This document shows positions 24,899-34,130 of a stretch of 64,000 nucleotides of DNA, one piece after another. Position 1 is the stretch's first letter, and the number at the start of each line of letters is the position of its first letter. The translations under genes and the position numbers were made by a program. This DNA is from Actinomycetes bacterium (GTDB lineage Bacteria; Actinomycetota; Actinomycetes; S36-B12; UBA10799), in NCBI GenBank assembly GCA_029779995.1, contig JAKOZM010000107.1:1-64000 (forward strand), in the 5' to 3' direction. The notes beneath the pieces were generated by a model. The model saw only the letters and a list, made by a program, of their open reading frames with translations. It was not told the DNA's origin and searched no databases.

Positions 24899-26745
24899 TG
24901 GGATTCCAAACGCCGCTCTACGAATTGAGCGACTACTTGAAGTGGACGACCAACGGAAGGATCCAACTGCCTGACTTCCAGCGCGGCTACAAGTGGGAAG
25001 ACGAGCGGATCCGACAACTGCTGGTGACGATCTTGCGTGGTCATCCGTTGGGGGTGGTGATGCTTTTGAAGACTGGGAATGACCAGATCCGGTTCAAGCC
25101 GCGGCCCGTCGAGGGCACGAGCGTTCCCGACGGAACGTCCGCCGAGTTCCTACTGCTAGATGGTCAGCAGCGGCTCACTTCGCTGACGCAGGCGCTCACC
25201 GGCGATGGTGTCGTGGACACGATGGACAGTCGGGGTAAGCGCATGTCACGGAAGTACTTCGTTGACATCGACGTGGCCCTGCAAGGCGAGGACCGGATAG
25301 ATGACGCTGTGTTGTCACTCCCGGGTGACGGGATCGAGCGCACCAACTTCAACAGGGACATCGTGCGTGATGTCAGCAGTCGCGAGAAGGAGTTGGAGCA
25401 CGGGCTGTTCCCAATGAGCTTGCTGTTCGGGGGCGCGGAGACAGTGACGTGGTTGTTCGCGTTCGAGGACAAGGAGACGGCCAGTCACTTCCATGCGCAT
25501 GTCATCCAGCCCACGAACACTTACAACATCCCCGCGATCGAACTCGACAATTCGACGAGCAAGTCCGCTGTGGCCACGGTCTTCGAGAAGGTCAATACCG
25601 GCGGGCTGGCACTGAACGTCTTCGAGCTGCTGACGGCCACTTTCGCCGGCGACAAGGCCTACTTCGACAAGCACGGCACGGACTTCCGCCTCAACGACGA
25701 CTGGAAGGAGACGCAGGCGAAGTTCTCTGCATATCCGGCGCTGACGGGGCTTGTGAGTACCGACTTCCTACAAGCCGTGACCTTGCTGGCAACGCGCAAG
25801 CGCAATCTGGCAAGCACCGCAGCTCGGCCGCCGGCGGTAAGCGCGAAACGCGAGGATGTTCTGAAGCTGACCCTGGACGACTACTTGGAGTGGGTTGGCC
25901 CGTTGCGGGAGGCATTCATCTGGGCTTCGGACTTCTTGGCCGACCTTCACATCTTCGACAGCAAGTTCCTGCCCTACCCCAAGCAGCTTGTTCCGTTGGC
26001 AGCAATCAAGGCCGTCATGGGCAAGGACGCGAACTTCATCGGCCCCCGCGAGAAGCTGGTCCGCTGGTTCTGGTGTGGCATCCTCGGCGAGCTGTACGGC
26101 AGCGCGATCGAGAGTCGATTTGTGCGCGACCTCGAACAGGTTCCTGCCTGGGCACGTGGCGAGGCCGATGCGGTCGCTCCGAACACTGTGAATGATGCGA
26201 CATTCGTGGAGTCACGCCTGCATTCTCTGCGGACCAGGCAAGCCGCGGCGTACAAGGGCATCTACGCGCTGGTGCTCGGCAACGGGTCACGCGACTGGAT
26301 GGAAGACAAAGCGCTGGACAAGGTTCAATACGTCAGTCTGGCGGTCGACATTCACCACATCTTCCCGCAGAAGTGGTGCAACGAGAACCGAATCGACGAC
26401 GAGCGCCGAGAGAGCATCGTCAACAAGACCGCCATCGCGGCAGCCACCAACAGAACAATCGGCGGGGCCGCCCCATCGAGCTACCTCGCGGTCATTGAGA
26501 AGCGCGCCCAGATCAGCCCAGGCCGGCTCGACGCCCTTCTGGAACACCATCTGGTCCCGCCGGCACATCTACGCAGCGACGACTTCGACAAGTTCTTCGC
26601 GACCCGCCGGGAGAATCTATGCGAACTCGTGGAGAGGGCGATGGGAAAGGCTGTGCCCCGCGATCTTGACCACGGGGAGGCCGCCGAGGACTCCGCGCAG
26701 TTCGAGATTGACGAGATCAGCGAACTGGCTGACGAGGTCGAGTAG
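24898..26745 (+). CDS. DUF262 domain protein (GmrSD-like), coupled to hsdS
   Basis: A 615-aa protein of the DUF262 superfamily. LPDFQRGYKWEDERI (about residue 25) is the DUF262 start and LLLDGQQRLTSL (about residue 85) the nucleotide-binding DGQQR motif. FEKVNTGG follows, and near the C-terminus (about residue 485) VDIHHIFPQKWC is an HNH-like motif as in DUF1524-type nucleases. GmrSD proteins cut DNA with sugar-modified bases in type IV restriction; here the gene is inserted in a type I operon and translationally coupled to hsdS. This suggests it targets modified phage DNA that escapes HsdR. Confidence 0.9.
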   Translation: MGFQTPLYELSDYLKWTTNGRIQLPDFQRGYKWEDERIRQLLVTILRGHPLGVVMLLKTGNDQIRFKPRPVEGTSVPDGTSAEFLLLDGQQRLTSLTQALTGDGVVDTMDSRGKRMSRKYFVDIDVALQGEDRIDDAVLSLPGDGIERTNFNRDIVRDVSSREKELEHGLFPMSLLFGGAETVTWLFAFEDKETASHFHAHVIQPTNTYNIPAIELDNSTSKSAVATVFEKVNTGGLALNVFELLTATFAGDKAYFDKHGTDFRLNDDWKETQAKFSAYPALTGLVSTDFLQAVTLLATRKRNLASTAARPPAVSAKREDVLKLTLDDYLEWVGPLREAFIWASDFLADLHIFDSKFLPYPKQLVPLAAIKAVMGKDANFIGPREKLVRWFWCGILGELYGSAIESRFVRDLEQVPAWARGEADAVAPNTVNDATFVESRLHSLRTRQAAAYKGIYALVLGNGSRDWMEDKALDKVQYVSLAVDIHHIFPQKWCNENRIDDERRESIVNKTAIAAATNRTIGGAAPSSYLAVIEKRAQISPGRLDALLEHHLVPPAHLRSDDFDKFFATRRENLCELVERAMGKAVPRDLDHGEAAEDSAQFEIDEISELADEVE

Positions 26746-26852
26746 TCGACCGCAGTCTAGACACGAATCCCGATTCGGCTAGCGGCTGAACAGATCGAGG
26801 GGCTATCAGTGCCATGATGGGGCAACAGTTGTTCAGGCTGGAAGGGGTCTTC

Positions 26853-27011
26853 ATGAGCGAGTTCGGGGCACAAGACCAGCAAGGTCGCCAAGGACGCTTG
26901 GCGGCGGCGCTCAAAGCCGCCGAGCGTGCCAAGAAGTCGAATGAGGAACGCAGCCGTTCCGAGATGACGTACATGCTCAACTACGGCGCCAGCGCACCAG
27001 TGACGAAATAG
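26853..27011 (+). CDS. Small hypothetical protein (52 aa) between DUF262 and SIR2 genes
   Basis: A 52-aa charged helical protein beginning MSEFGAQDQQGRQGRLAAAL and ending MTYMLNYGASAPVTK. GGAAGGGG seven bases before the ATG supports this start; an upstream in-frame ATG exists at 26814. No family is recognised. It sits in the gap between the DUF262 stop and the convergent SIR2 stop. It could be a small regulator or inhibitor for the neighbouring defence genes, but nothing in the sequence proves this. Confidence 0.45.
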   Translation: MSEFGAQDQQGRQGRLAAALKAAERAKKSNEERSRSEMTYMLNYGASAPVTK

Positions 27012-27021
27012 ACGCAAAGCA

Positions 27022-28572
27022 TCAAGTCGTCTTCGATCGTTCCCTGAGCACTCCAGCAAGGTCCCGCAGGATCTGTACGACCAGACTCATCTCTTTCGGA
27101 TTGGCGTTCAAGAGGGTGTGAGGCGACGAGCTCGAGGCGCAGAGGGTCGCAGCCCCGACGGGGAGCATGGGGCTGGCGGCTTTATCCATGATGGAATCGA
27201 AGACTGGAACCACCAAGAAGTGCTTCCAGCGCATGGTCTCATCCTCTTCCGCAAGCCCGAGATCATCGAGTGTGTACAACCGCGGGTGGCCAGATTGGAA
27301 ACCCCTGACGGTCGCATGCTTGGACCGAAGGTCCAATTCCTGCCTTCGGAGTAACGCTCTCTCCCAGATCGGACCGACAGACGACGCCCACTGGACGAGA
27401 TGCCGGTCTTTGGGAGTGTCGCGAAGCCACAGGTCAAGGCGATAGATCTCATCCTTGGGGGCCTTGTGTCGCTTCTGACTCAGGATGTCCCGGACTGTGT
27501 TCAAGGTTTCCAGCAGTACTTCGCTGGCCAGCTCCGGCTTGTCCAAGACAGGCTCGAACTCCTGCCACCATTGGTCTAGACGCTTGCCGTACCGTCTGTC
27601 CCCGTCGACATGGTCACTCGGAATTGCCGCGGCAATTGCAAGGCCAAGTTCCTTGCAGAACTCCGGGACCTGAAACAGAAAGTCTGGAAACAGCAGATCT
27701 AAGTCGAGGTGCTGGCACCTGGCGTGCATCAAATCCAAAGCGGCTTCGTAGTCATCGTGCTTGTAGATGCTGGTGGGTAGAAGCGGGTACAACGCCACTC
27801 TGGGGACCTTGCTCTGACCGACCGTTGACGCCAGGGCATCGATGAGAGGAGGGTCCGCAAGGCTCGAGCCCAGGATTAGCATTGCTGACCCTGAGCGCCG
27901 AATCAAGGTGCTAACGCGGCGGCTGAACGAACGCCGGGTTGCCGCGTAGTCCGTCTCGGTGAGCACACAACGCCCGGTGGGTTTGCCGTTCTGGGGAATC
28001 CGACCGTGCATGTAGACAATCTGCACTTCCCCGTTCTTGGCAGGTCGCCGCTCTTCCTCAAGAGCCGCGACCACCACCTTCACCCGGGGTCGATGCTGCT
28101 CGCGTACGTGCTCTTGGACGCGGGCTTCGAGATGGGTGTCGTAGTTGGTGGTAATGAGAGTCACGCTGCGGCCCCTCACAGCAGCAGTGACTGCCAGTTT
28201 CGCCAGGCTGTCGACCAACTCGCCTGACTCCCATCTGGAGGACTGAGGTGGATAGAGCAAGGAGGCTAGTCGACTCGTTACCGCTTTCTGTTGCTCCTTG
28301 CGTTTAGCTCCCGCATCGATGCGCGCCTTCTCGAAGAGTGCGGAAGCGACCTGAGGCCAATCCATCGACTTGGCTGCGGTCTCCATGCCGCTTCGAGCAG
28401 TGAACACCTGTTCCAGCAGTGCCACCCAGGACATGCCTGTCTGGTCGATGGTGACGCCGGCACCGCAGAAGACCACTAGATGCTTGGCATCCGCAAGCCG
28501 GCGCAACGCATCCTTCGTTGAAGGCTCCATGAAGAAGGCGGTTTCGCTACGGGCCACTTTGTGATCCATCAT
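27022..28572 (-). CDS. SIR2 family protein (likely NAD-consuming defence effector)
   Basis: A 516-aa protein with an N-terminal SIR2-type Rossmann domain. [18 protein letters not shown] (about residues 33-50) is the GAG NAD-binding motif. [11 protein letters not shown] corresponds to the TxNxD motif and VYMHGRI to the catalytic His region. [15 protein letters not shown] is the GxSxxD segment. The C-terminal half (about 250 residues) has no recognised domain and may sense the trigger. Stand-alone SIR2 proteins are known to deplete NAD during phage attack (for example ThsA, DSR). It is transcribed opposite to the RM genes, with its own GAGGGGG ribosome-binding site. Confidence 0.88.
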   Translation of the reverse strand: MMDHKVARSETAFFMEPSTKDALRRLADAKHLVVFCGAGVTIDQTGMSWVALLEQVFTARSGMETAAKSMDWPQVASALFEKARIDAGAKRKEQQKAVTSRLASLLYPPQSSRWESGELVDSLAKLAVTAAVRGRSVTLITTNYDTHLEARVQEHVREQHRPRVKVVVAALEEERRPAKNGEVQIVYMHGRIPQNGKPTGRCVLTETDYAATRRSFSRRVSTLIRRSGSAMLILGSSLADPPLIDALASTVGQSKVPRVALYPLLPTSIYKHDDYEAALDLMHARCQHLDLDLLFPDFLFQVPEFCKELGLAIAAAIPSDHVDGDRRYGKRLDQWWQEFEPVLDKPELASEVLLETLNTVRDILSQKRHKAPKDEIYRLDLWLRDTPKDRHLVQWASSVGPIWERALLRRQELDLRSKHATVRGFQSGHPRLYTLDDLGLAEEDETMRWKHFLVVPVFDSIMDKAASPMLPVGAATLCASSSSPHTLLNANPKEMSLVVQILRDLAGVLRERSKTT

Positions 28573-28756
28573 TCCCCCTCAAGCGCGTGGGCATCCCAGC
28601 CAGTTGATCAGGCCGAGCATATCCATGAACAGGCACCTTCTTGCGCTGAGCGCCGTGGATCGACCATCGAGTAGCCTGGAATTCACCATGATCGGGCCGC
28701 CTGCATCGGCGGGTCAGGACTGGTCCTCGTTTCAGCCGCGAGACAGGGGACACGGT

Positions 28757-31700
28757 TTGAGCGCTTTCGACGAGTCGCTGGTCGAGCAGGCTGCCCTAGA
28801 CTTCTTTCGCGAACTCGGCTACTCCACACAATCCGGTCCCAACATCGGCCCTGGAGAGGTGGCGCAGGAGCGCGATTCGTGGGAGCAGGTCTACCTTCTC
28901 GGCCGACTGCGGGAGGCAGGTCGGCGCTTGAACCCTGAGCACCAGGGTCTGGTGGACGAGGCGGTCAAGCGCTTGCAGAGGGCGGAGTCTCAGTCGGAGT
29001 TGGCGGAGAACTTCCGCGTCCATCGACTGCTGGTGGATGGTGTGCCGGTGGAGTACCGCGGTGACGACGGCCAGGTGCGCACGGCCTATATCCGGCTGAT
29101 CGACTTCGATAACCCGGCAAGCAACGACTTTCTGGCGGTCAGCCAATTCACGATCGTTGGCCACAAGACGCGGCGCCCGGATGTGTTGGTGTTCATTAAC
29201 GGCATCCCCCTCGGCTTGCTGGAGTTGAAGAACCCGGCTGCCGAGCATGCGACGCTACGCACCGCTTGGAATCAGGTGCAGACGTACCGGGCCGATATTC
29301 CGGCGGTGTTCACCCCGAATGCGGTCACGGTGATCTCGGATGGCACGTCGGCGGCGATGAGTTCGTTCACGGCCGGGTTCGAGCATTATGCGCCGTGGAA
29401 GACGATCGACGGTCGGGAGGTGGTCACGAACCGGCCCGCGTTGGAGGTGCTGCTCAAGGGAGTGTTCGAGCCGGCCCGGTTCCTGGATATGGTGCGCAGT
29501 TTCGTGGTGTTCTCCGATGAGCCGCACGGAATGGTCAAGCGCGTCGCGAAGTACCACCAGTACTGGGCGGTCAACGCGGCGGTGGAGTCCACCGTGGTTG
29601 CGGCCGGTGAGGGTGGGGACCGGCGCGGTGGGGTTGTCTGGCACACCCAGGGGTCGGGCAAGAGCATCGAGATGCTGCTGTACGCGGCGAAGGTTATGCG
29701 TGACCCACGGATGGGCAACCCGACAATGGTGTTCCTGACCGACCGCAACGACCTCGATGACCAGCTGTTTGGGGAGGTGTTCGCCCCCGCGGAGATCCTG
29801 CCCGAGAGGCCGGTGCAGGCCGAGTCGCGGGCGGACCTGCGCAGGCTGTTGCGGCGCGCTTCCGGCGGGATCGTGTTCACCACGTTGCAGAAGTTCGCCC
29901 CGCTGGCCGGTGACGATGTGAACCCGGTCCTGACTGATCGTCGCAACGTGGTGGTGGTGGCTGATGAGGCGCACCGCTCGCAGTACGGGTTCTCCGAGAC
30001 CCTGGCTGCGGACGGCACTCTGCGGTCTGGGCTGGCCAAGCACATGCGTGATGCGCTGCCTGCGGCGACGTTCCTGGGGTTCACCGGCACCCCGATCGAA
30101 TCCACCGACAAGTCGACCCGGTCGGTGTTCGGTGACTACATCGACGTGTACGACCTGACCCGCGCGGTGGAGGACGGCGCGACGGTGAAGATCTACTACG
30201 AGTCCCGGCTTGCCAAGGTCGCCCTATCGGAGGCGGACATGGCCGCTCTGGATGATCTGGCCGATGAGATCACCGCTGAGGTGGACGAGCAGGATGCCAC
30301 CCGCGCGAAGTCGAAGTGGTCACGGCTGGAGGCGATCGTCGGGGCTGAGGACCGCCTGGACCTGATCGCCGCCGACATCGTCGAGCATTGGGGGAAACGC
30401 CGCGAAGCGATGCTCGGCAAGGCGATGATCGTGACGATGTCGCGGCGGATCGCGGTGCGGCTCTACGAGAAGATCGTGGCGCTGCGTCCCGACTGGCATG
30501 CCGACAACCCCCAGCAGGGCCGGATCAAAGTCGTGATGACCGGGTCGGCGGCGGACCCGGCCGCGTTCCAGCCGCACATTTACTCCAAAGAGGTGCGCCG
30601 GGACATCAAAGCCCGCGCGAAGGACCCCGACGACCCGCTGGAACTGGTGATCGTGCGGGACATGTGGCTGACCGGGTTCGACGCCCCGTCGATGCACACC
30701 ATGTATGTGGACAAGACCATGCAAGGCGCCGGGCTGATGCAGGCCATCGCCCGGGTCAACCGCACCTTCCGCGACAAACCCGGCGGGCTGGTCGTGGACT
30801 ACATCGGGGTGTTCTCCAACCTTCAGAAAGCACTCATCGAGTACTCCCCCTCCGATCGGGACCAGGCCGGCGTACCCATCGAAGAGTTGGTCGACGCGAT
30901 GCTGGAAAAGCACGACGTCGTGCGCGGGCTGCTGCACGGCTGCCCGTACGACTCCTCCCCTCTGCTGCCCGCCGGTGCGCGGCTGGCAGAGCACGCCAAG
31001 GTGCTCGACTTCGTGATGGCCGACCCCGACCGGCAATCCCGCTTCCTGGACCAAGTCCTGGCGCTGGTGAAGGCCTACGCCCTGGCCGGGGCCCGGGAGG
31101 AGGCCGCGGCGATCCGCAACGACGTGCGCCTGTTCACCGATGTGCGCGCTGCAATCCTGAAGATCCTCAACCCCGACGCCGGCCGCGGCGGGGTCGGCGC
31201 GGTAGAGATCGACACCGCGATCGGACAGCTCGTCAACGAGGCCGTGGCCGCCGACGAGGTCGTGGACATCTACAAACTCGCCGGCGTGGACACCCCAGAG
31301 ATCTCCATCCTGTCCGATGAGTTCCTGGACTCACTGGCCCACCGAGACAAACCCAACCTGCAACTCGGGCTGCTGCGCCGGATTCTCAACGACCGCATCA
31401 AGACCGTCTCCAGGTCGAACCTGGTGCAGTCCCGTAAGTTCTCCGAGCAACTCGAAGAGGCCATCAACAAGTACACCAACCGGTCGCTGACCACCGCTGA
31501 GATCATCGCCGAGCTGGTGAAGTTGGCCAAGGAGATGCGCGACCAAACCCACCGGCACGAAGAACTCGGACTGTCCGAGGCGGAGGCGGCGTTCTACGAC
31601 GCCATCGTGCAGAACCAGGCCGCCGTGCTGGAGATGGGAGACGACAAGCTCAAGAAGATCTCCATGGATCTGGTCGAGTCCGTCCGCGGCTCGGTGACCA

Positions 31701-31855
31701 TCGACTGGAACTACAAAGAGTCCGTGAAGGCCGGGCTCAGGGCGAAAGTCCGACGACTGCTGGCAATCAATGGATACCCGCCGGACCTCGAGGAACGGGC
31801 GATCGAATTGGTGTTGGAGCAGGCGGAGCTGTTCGCGGGGCACGAGGAGGCCTGA
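28757..31855 (+). CDS. hsdR: Type I restriction endonuclease HsdR
   Basis: A protein of about 1032 aa with an N-terminal nuclease domain: [22 protein letters not shown] (about residues 138-160) supplies the PD..ExK motif. Two RecA-like motor domains follow: Walker [13 protein letters not shown] (about 295) and Walker B DEAHRSQ (about 402). The start is a TTG at 28757 because AGGGGA precedes it and the product then begins [17 protein letters not shown], close to family N-termini; in-frame ATGs at 28604 and 28688 are upstream alternatives. It translocates and cuts unmodified DNA. The next gene overlaps its stop (TGATG). Confidence 0.94.
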   Translation: MSAFDESLVEQAALDFFRELGYSTQSGPNIGPGEVAQERDSWEQVYLLGRLREAGRRLNPEHQGLVDEAVKRLQRAESQSELAENFRVHRLLVDGVPVEYRGDDGQVRTAYIRLIDFDNPASNDFLAVSQFTIVGHKTRRPDVLVFINGIPLGLLELKNPAAEHATLRTAWNQVQTYRADIPAVFTPNAVTVISDGTSAAMSSFTAGFEHYAPWKTIDGREVVTNRPALEVLLKGVFEPARFLDMVRSFVVFSDEPHGMVKRVAKYHQYWAVNAAVESTVVAAGEGGDRRGGVVWHTQGSGKSIEMLLYAAKVMRDPRMGNPTMVFLTDRNDLDDQLFGEVFAPAEILPERPVQAESRADLRRLLRRASGGIVFTTLQKFAPLAGDDVNPVLTDRRNVVVVADEAHRSQYGFSETLAADGTLRSGLAKHMRDALPAATFLGFTGTPIESTDKSTRSVFGDYIDVYDLTRAVEDGATVKIYYESRLAKVALSEADMAALDDLADEITAEVDEQDATRAKSKWSRLEAIVGAEDRLDLIAADIVEHWGKRREAMLGKAMIVTMSRRIAVRLYEKIVALRPDWHADNPQQGRIKVVMTGSAADPAAFQPHIYSKEVRRDIKARAKDPDDPLELVIVRDMWLTGFDAPSMHTMYVDKTMQGAGLMQAIARVNRTFRDKPGGLVVDYIGVFSNLQKALIEYSPSDRDQAGVPIEELVDAMLEKHDVVRGLLHGCPYDSSPLLPAGARLAEHAKVLDFVMADPDRQSRFLDQVLALVKAYALAGAREEAAAIRNDVRLFTDVRAAILKILNPDAGRGGVGAVEIDTAIGQLVNEAVAADEVVDIYKLAGVDTPEISILSDEFLDSLAHRDKPNLQLGLLRRILNDRIKTVSRSNLVQSRKFSEQLEEAINKYTNRSLTTAEIIAELVKLAKEMRDQTHRHEELGLSEAEAAFYDAIVQNQAAVLEMGDDKLKKISMDLVESVRGSVTIDWNYKESVKAGLRAKVRRLLAINGYPPDLEERAIELVLEQAELFAGHEEA

Positions 31856-33429
31856 TGACGGATGCGCCTTGGGTGGAGCCTGTTGTATCCAAGGAGAAAC
31901 TCCTGTTCCTTCTCGCAATGGGCACGGAGTTCTCGCAGTTGGACTTCAAGCAGAAGGTCGATCTCGATGAACACGCCGAGTTGGTCGAACTAGCAAAGGA
32001 CGTCGCAGCACTCCAATCATGCGGCGGCTACCTGGTGATAGGGGTGGACGACACCGGAAAGCCGACGGGACTACTTGGCGAAGCACTCGCGGAGAAGTTC
32101 GATGAGGCGAATCTTCGCCAGAAGCTCGAAAAGATCCTCAAGACCCCAACGCTCTTGGTCGCGCGGCACTTGCACGAGGGGCACCACCTGGTCCTCATAC
32201 ACGTGGAACGACATCCCCTCGGCTTCTCCGTGATCGCTAAGCCGGGTGAGTATCAGGCAGCCGACGGACGCACGAAGGTGGTCCTACGACCTGGAGACGT
32301 CTTCATCCGCCGAGGAACGTCGAGCCAACGCTGGTCTGTTGACGACGTCGAAGGCCTGCTGGCACCGAGAGACGCGCGTCTGAAAGAACTCCACCGCAAG
32401 GACTTCGCGGCACTCGCCGTTGAGTTGCAGACAGGCATGCGAGGAGAGTCGCTCGCCAGCGGACCGGCCAACGCCCTCACCTGGCAACTGGATCAAACCA
32501 CCTTCGAGGCAACTATCGTCGAGACTCTGCGGCACGGCGACATGGTGCCGATACGACTCTTCCTTGTGCGCGCCATAGGGGAAGCTACGGCGTTCGCTCA
32601 GAGAGCGGACCGAGATTCCTTCGACACAGTCACCGACCGGCTCACGTCGTTAGCCGCAATCGCACTCACTGTTGGCCACGACGAATTGAGCCACGGTGTC
32701 GTTGCAAGCCTGGGGGACCTCTATCGAAGCACTGTATTCCGACAGGGAGGCCCGACAAACGTTGCAGGATACTGGCTAAGCCTCATCACGCGAGCGACTG
32801 CTCTCGGCGGACTGGCAGTCCACCTCAAGAAGTGGCGAGCCGTTCGGCAGATCGCCCTGGAACCGTCGGGGGACGACCACTACGGTTCCTGGCTGCGACA
32901 CGGAATCACCATGGCGGCGAGAGCTCGCGCCTTTCCACGAGTCGACAACGATGATGAGTTCGGCGGCCTGATCCCCCCTGCCCGACGAACAACTCACGCG
33001 CTGCCCGCCTTGCGACCGTACCTCCCTGACGACGAAGAGTACGACCCTTCTCCCGGGTCCACACCGTCTGAATTCGACCCCGCACTGGACAACCTCTGCG
33101 GCTTCGATGCCCTCTCCTCGCTGATCTACACGACCTCGTCGTCGAAACAGAGTGTGGCTCCCTATTACCCTTCCTTCGGCTTCTACTACGCACGAAGGTC
33201 CGAGGACTACTGGGCCAGCCTGCTGACAGACCCCGGCCTTCGGGAAGCCCTCATGCCAAGTACGGATATGGAGACACTCGAAGACGCAATGCTTCGCGTC
33301 AACGAAGACGCGGGAAAAGTGCATCGAAACCGCATGGGTCCGTGGCACCCGAGCACAACTGACGTGGAAGCAGCAATACGATCGGCACGCAAGCGTCAAA
33401 TCGACCAGCAATACCTGCGACCAGACTAA
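31855..33429 (+). CDS. AlbA_2 (Schlafen-type) domain protein
   Basis: A 524-aa protein with an N-terminal AlbA_2/AAA_4-like domain: FSQLDFKQKVDL followed by VELAKDVAALQSCGGYLVIGVDD (about residues 20-65), the usual pattern of Schlafen-related bacterial proteins. The rest has no recognised domain and contains a long helical region. Start overlaps hsdR stop by 1 nt, so it is translated with HsdR. AlbA_2 proteins have been described close to type I restriction systems; some Schlafen proteins cut RNA. Whether this one cuts tRNA or binds nucleic acid cannot be told from the sequence. Confidence 0.85.
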   Translation: MTDAPWVEPVVSKEKLLFLLAMGTEFSQLDFKQKVDLDEHAELVELAKDVAALQSCGGYLVIGVDDTGKPTGLLGEALAEKFDEANLRQKLEKILKTPTLLVARHLHEGHHLVLIHVERHPLGFSVIAKPGEYQAADGRTKVVLRPGDVFIRRGTSSQRWSVDDVEGLLAPRDARLKELHRKDFAALAVELQTGMRGESLASGPANALTWQLDQTTFEATIVETLRHGDMVPIRLFLVRAIGEATAFAQRADRDSFDTVTDRLTSLAAIALTVGHDELSHGVVASLGDLYRSTVFRQGGPTNVAGYWLSLITRATALGGLAVHLKKWRAVRQIALEPSGDDHYGSWLRHGITMAARARAFPRVDNDDEFGGLIPPARRTTHALPALRPYLPDDEEYDPSPGSTPSEFDPALDNLCGFDALSSLIYTTSSSKQSVAPYYPSFGFYYARRSEDYWASLLTDPGLREALMPSTDMETLEDAMLRVNEDAGKVHRNRMGPWHPSTTDVEAAIRSARKRQIDQQYLRPD

Positions 33430-33473
33430 CTGGCAGGGTCGGGTCATCCAGTCCCGGAGCGCGCCAGGCCATC

Positions 33474-33502
33474 TTGATTCATACGCACATATGTGCGATA
33501 AT
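33474..33502 (+). promoter_or_regulatory. Sigma-70-like promoter for the second integrase module
   Basis: TTGATT (33474-33479) and GATAAT (33497-33502) are separated by 17 bp, close to consensus. The spacer contains the palindrome GCACATATGTGC, a possible operator. It lies 200 bp upstream of the first gene of the module. Confidence 0.7.
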
Positions 33503-33510
33503 TGAGTCAC

Positions 33511-33531
33511 GCACAGGTGCAACTCCTGTGC
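33511..33531 (+). promoter_or_regulatory. Hairpin at the start of the transcript leader
   Basis: GCACAGG (33511-33517) and CCTGTGC (33525-33531) form a 7-bp stem around the loop TGCAACT just after the predicted transcription start. It could be an operator or an mRNA structure. Confidence 0.5.
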
Positions 33532-33613
33532 CTGAAGCATCCCGTTGCCGCGGGCGTTTCGGGGGCGTTATGACCCGGCCCAGAGTGGCTGCGAGCGACC
33601 CCCTTGTATGACC

Positions 33614-33639
33614 AGGCCATCCCCACTCGGGGGTGGCCT
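33614..33639 (+). terminator. Terminator-like hairpin in the leader
   Basis: AGGCCATCCCC and GGGGGTGGCCT pair over 11 positions (one G-T pair) with a 4-nt loop, followed by TCTTTTCGTTT. A factor-independent terminator or attenuator is likely, positioned before the coding region. Confidence 0.7.
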
Positions 33640-33651
33640 TCTTTTCGTTTC

Positions 33652-33679
33652 AAGGCTCCAGCCATTCGGCTGGGGCCTT
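33652..33679 (+). terminator. Second terminator-like hairpin, adjacent to a ribosome-binding site
   Basis: AAGGCTCCAGCC and GGCTGGGGCCTT form a 12-bp stem (one G-T pair) with loop ATTC, followed by TTTGTCGTTTC. GAAAGGAAA, the ribosome-binding site of the next gene, follows within 20 bases. Hairpin directly before a Shine-Dalgarno is seen in actinophage-type genes. Confidence 0.65.
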
Positions 33680-33704
33680 TTGTCGTTTCTGAAAGGAAAT
33701 CTCA

Positions 33705-34130
33705 ATGACCACACTGGATGACCGGGCGCAGGCCCGGTCACGGCTGGAAAGGCTGTTGGACGGGTCGGTGTCGTGCCGCCTGCATCTGGCGATCGTGCTC
33801 GTCGGGCGAGTGAAGGTACCCGCCGACGTGGCACTTGACCTTTGCTGGTCGCAGGTCGACCTGGATGGCGGGGTGCTGCTCACACAGCAGGGCACCCGGG
33901 CGCTGCCGGAGCCGGTGGTGGACTTGTTCGGCTGGCATGCCGCCCACCAACGGTTGGACGCCTGGCGCACCCCGCGCTGGCCAGACACAGGCAGGGTGTT
34001 CGTCAACGCCTGCGGCGCACCCATCAACGCCGAACAGGCCGATGCCACCGTCGCCTACCACTGCAAGAGGGCAGGGCTGCCGGTCGTTCCGCTGGCTGGT
34101 TTGCGGCACCCTTCCTGGAGCCGAGCGTGA
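33705..34130 (+). CDS. Integrase-like protein lacking catalytic residues
   Basis: A 141-aa protein that resembles part of a tyrosine recombinase catalytic domain. RLHLAIVLVGRVKVPADVALDLCWSQVDLDGGVL matches the motif around Arg I, but GxRxxE is replaced by GRVKVPAD. AGLRHPSW recalls the HxLRHt motif without its histidine, and no tyrosine nucleophile follows. It is short but has a good ribosome-binding site and is translationally coupled (GTGA) to the complete integrase gene behind it. It could be an accessory partner of the integrase or a decayed copy. Confidence 0.6.
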   Translation: MTTLDDRAQARSRLERLLDGSVSCRLHLAIVLVGRVKVPADVALDLCWSQVDLDGGVLLTQQGTRALPEPVVDLFGWHAAHQRLDAWRTPRWPDTGRVFVNACGAPINAEQADATVAYHCKRAGLPVVPLAGLRHPSWSRA

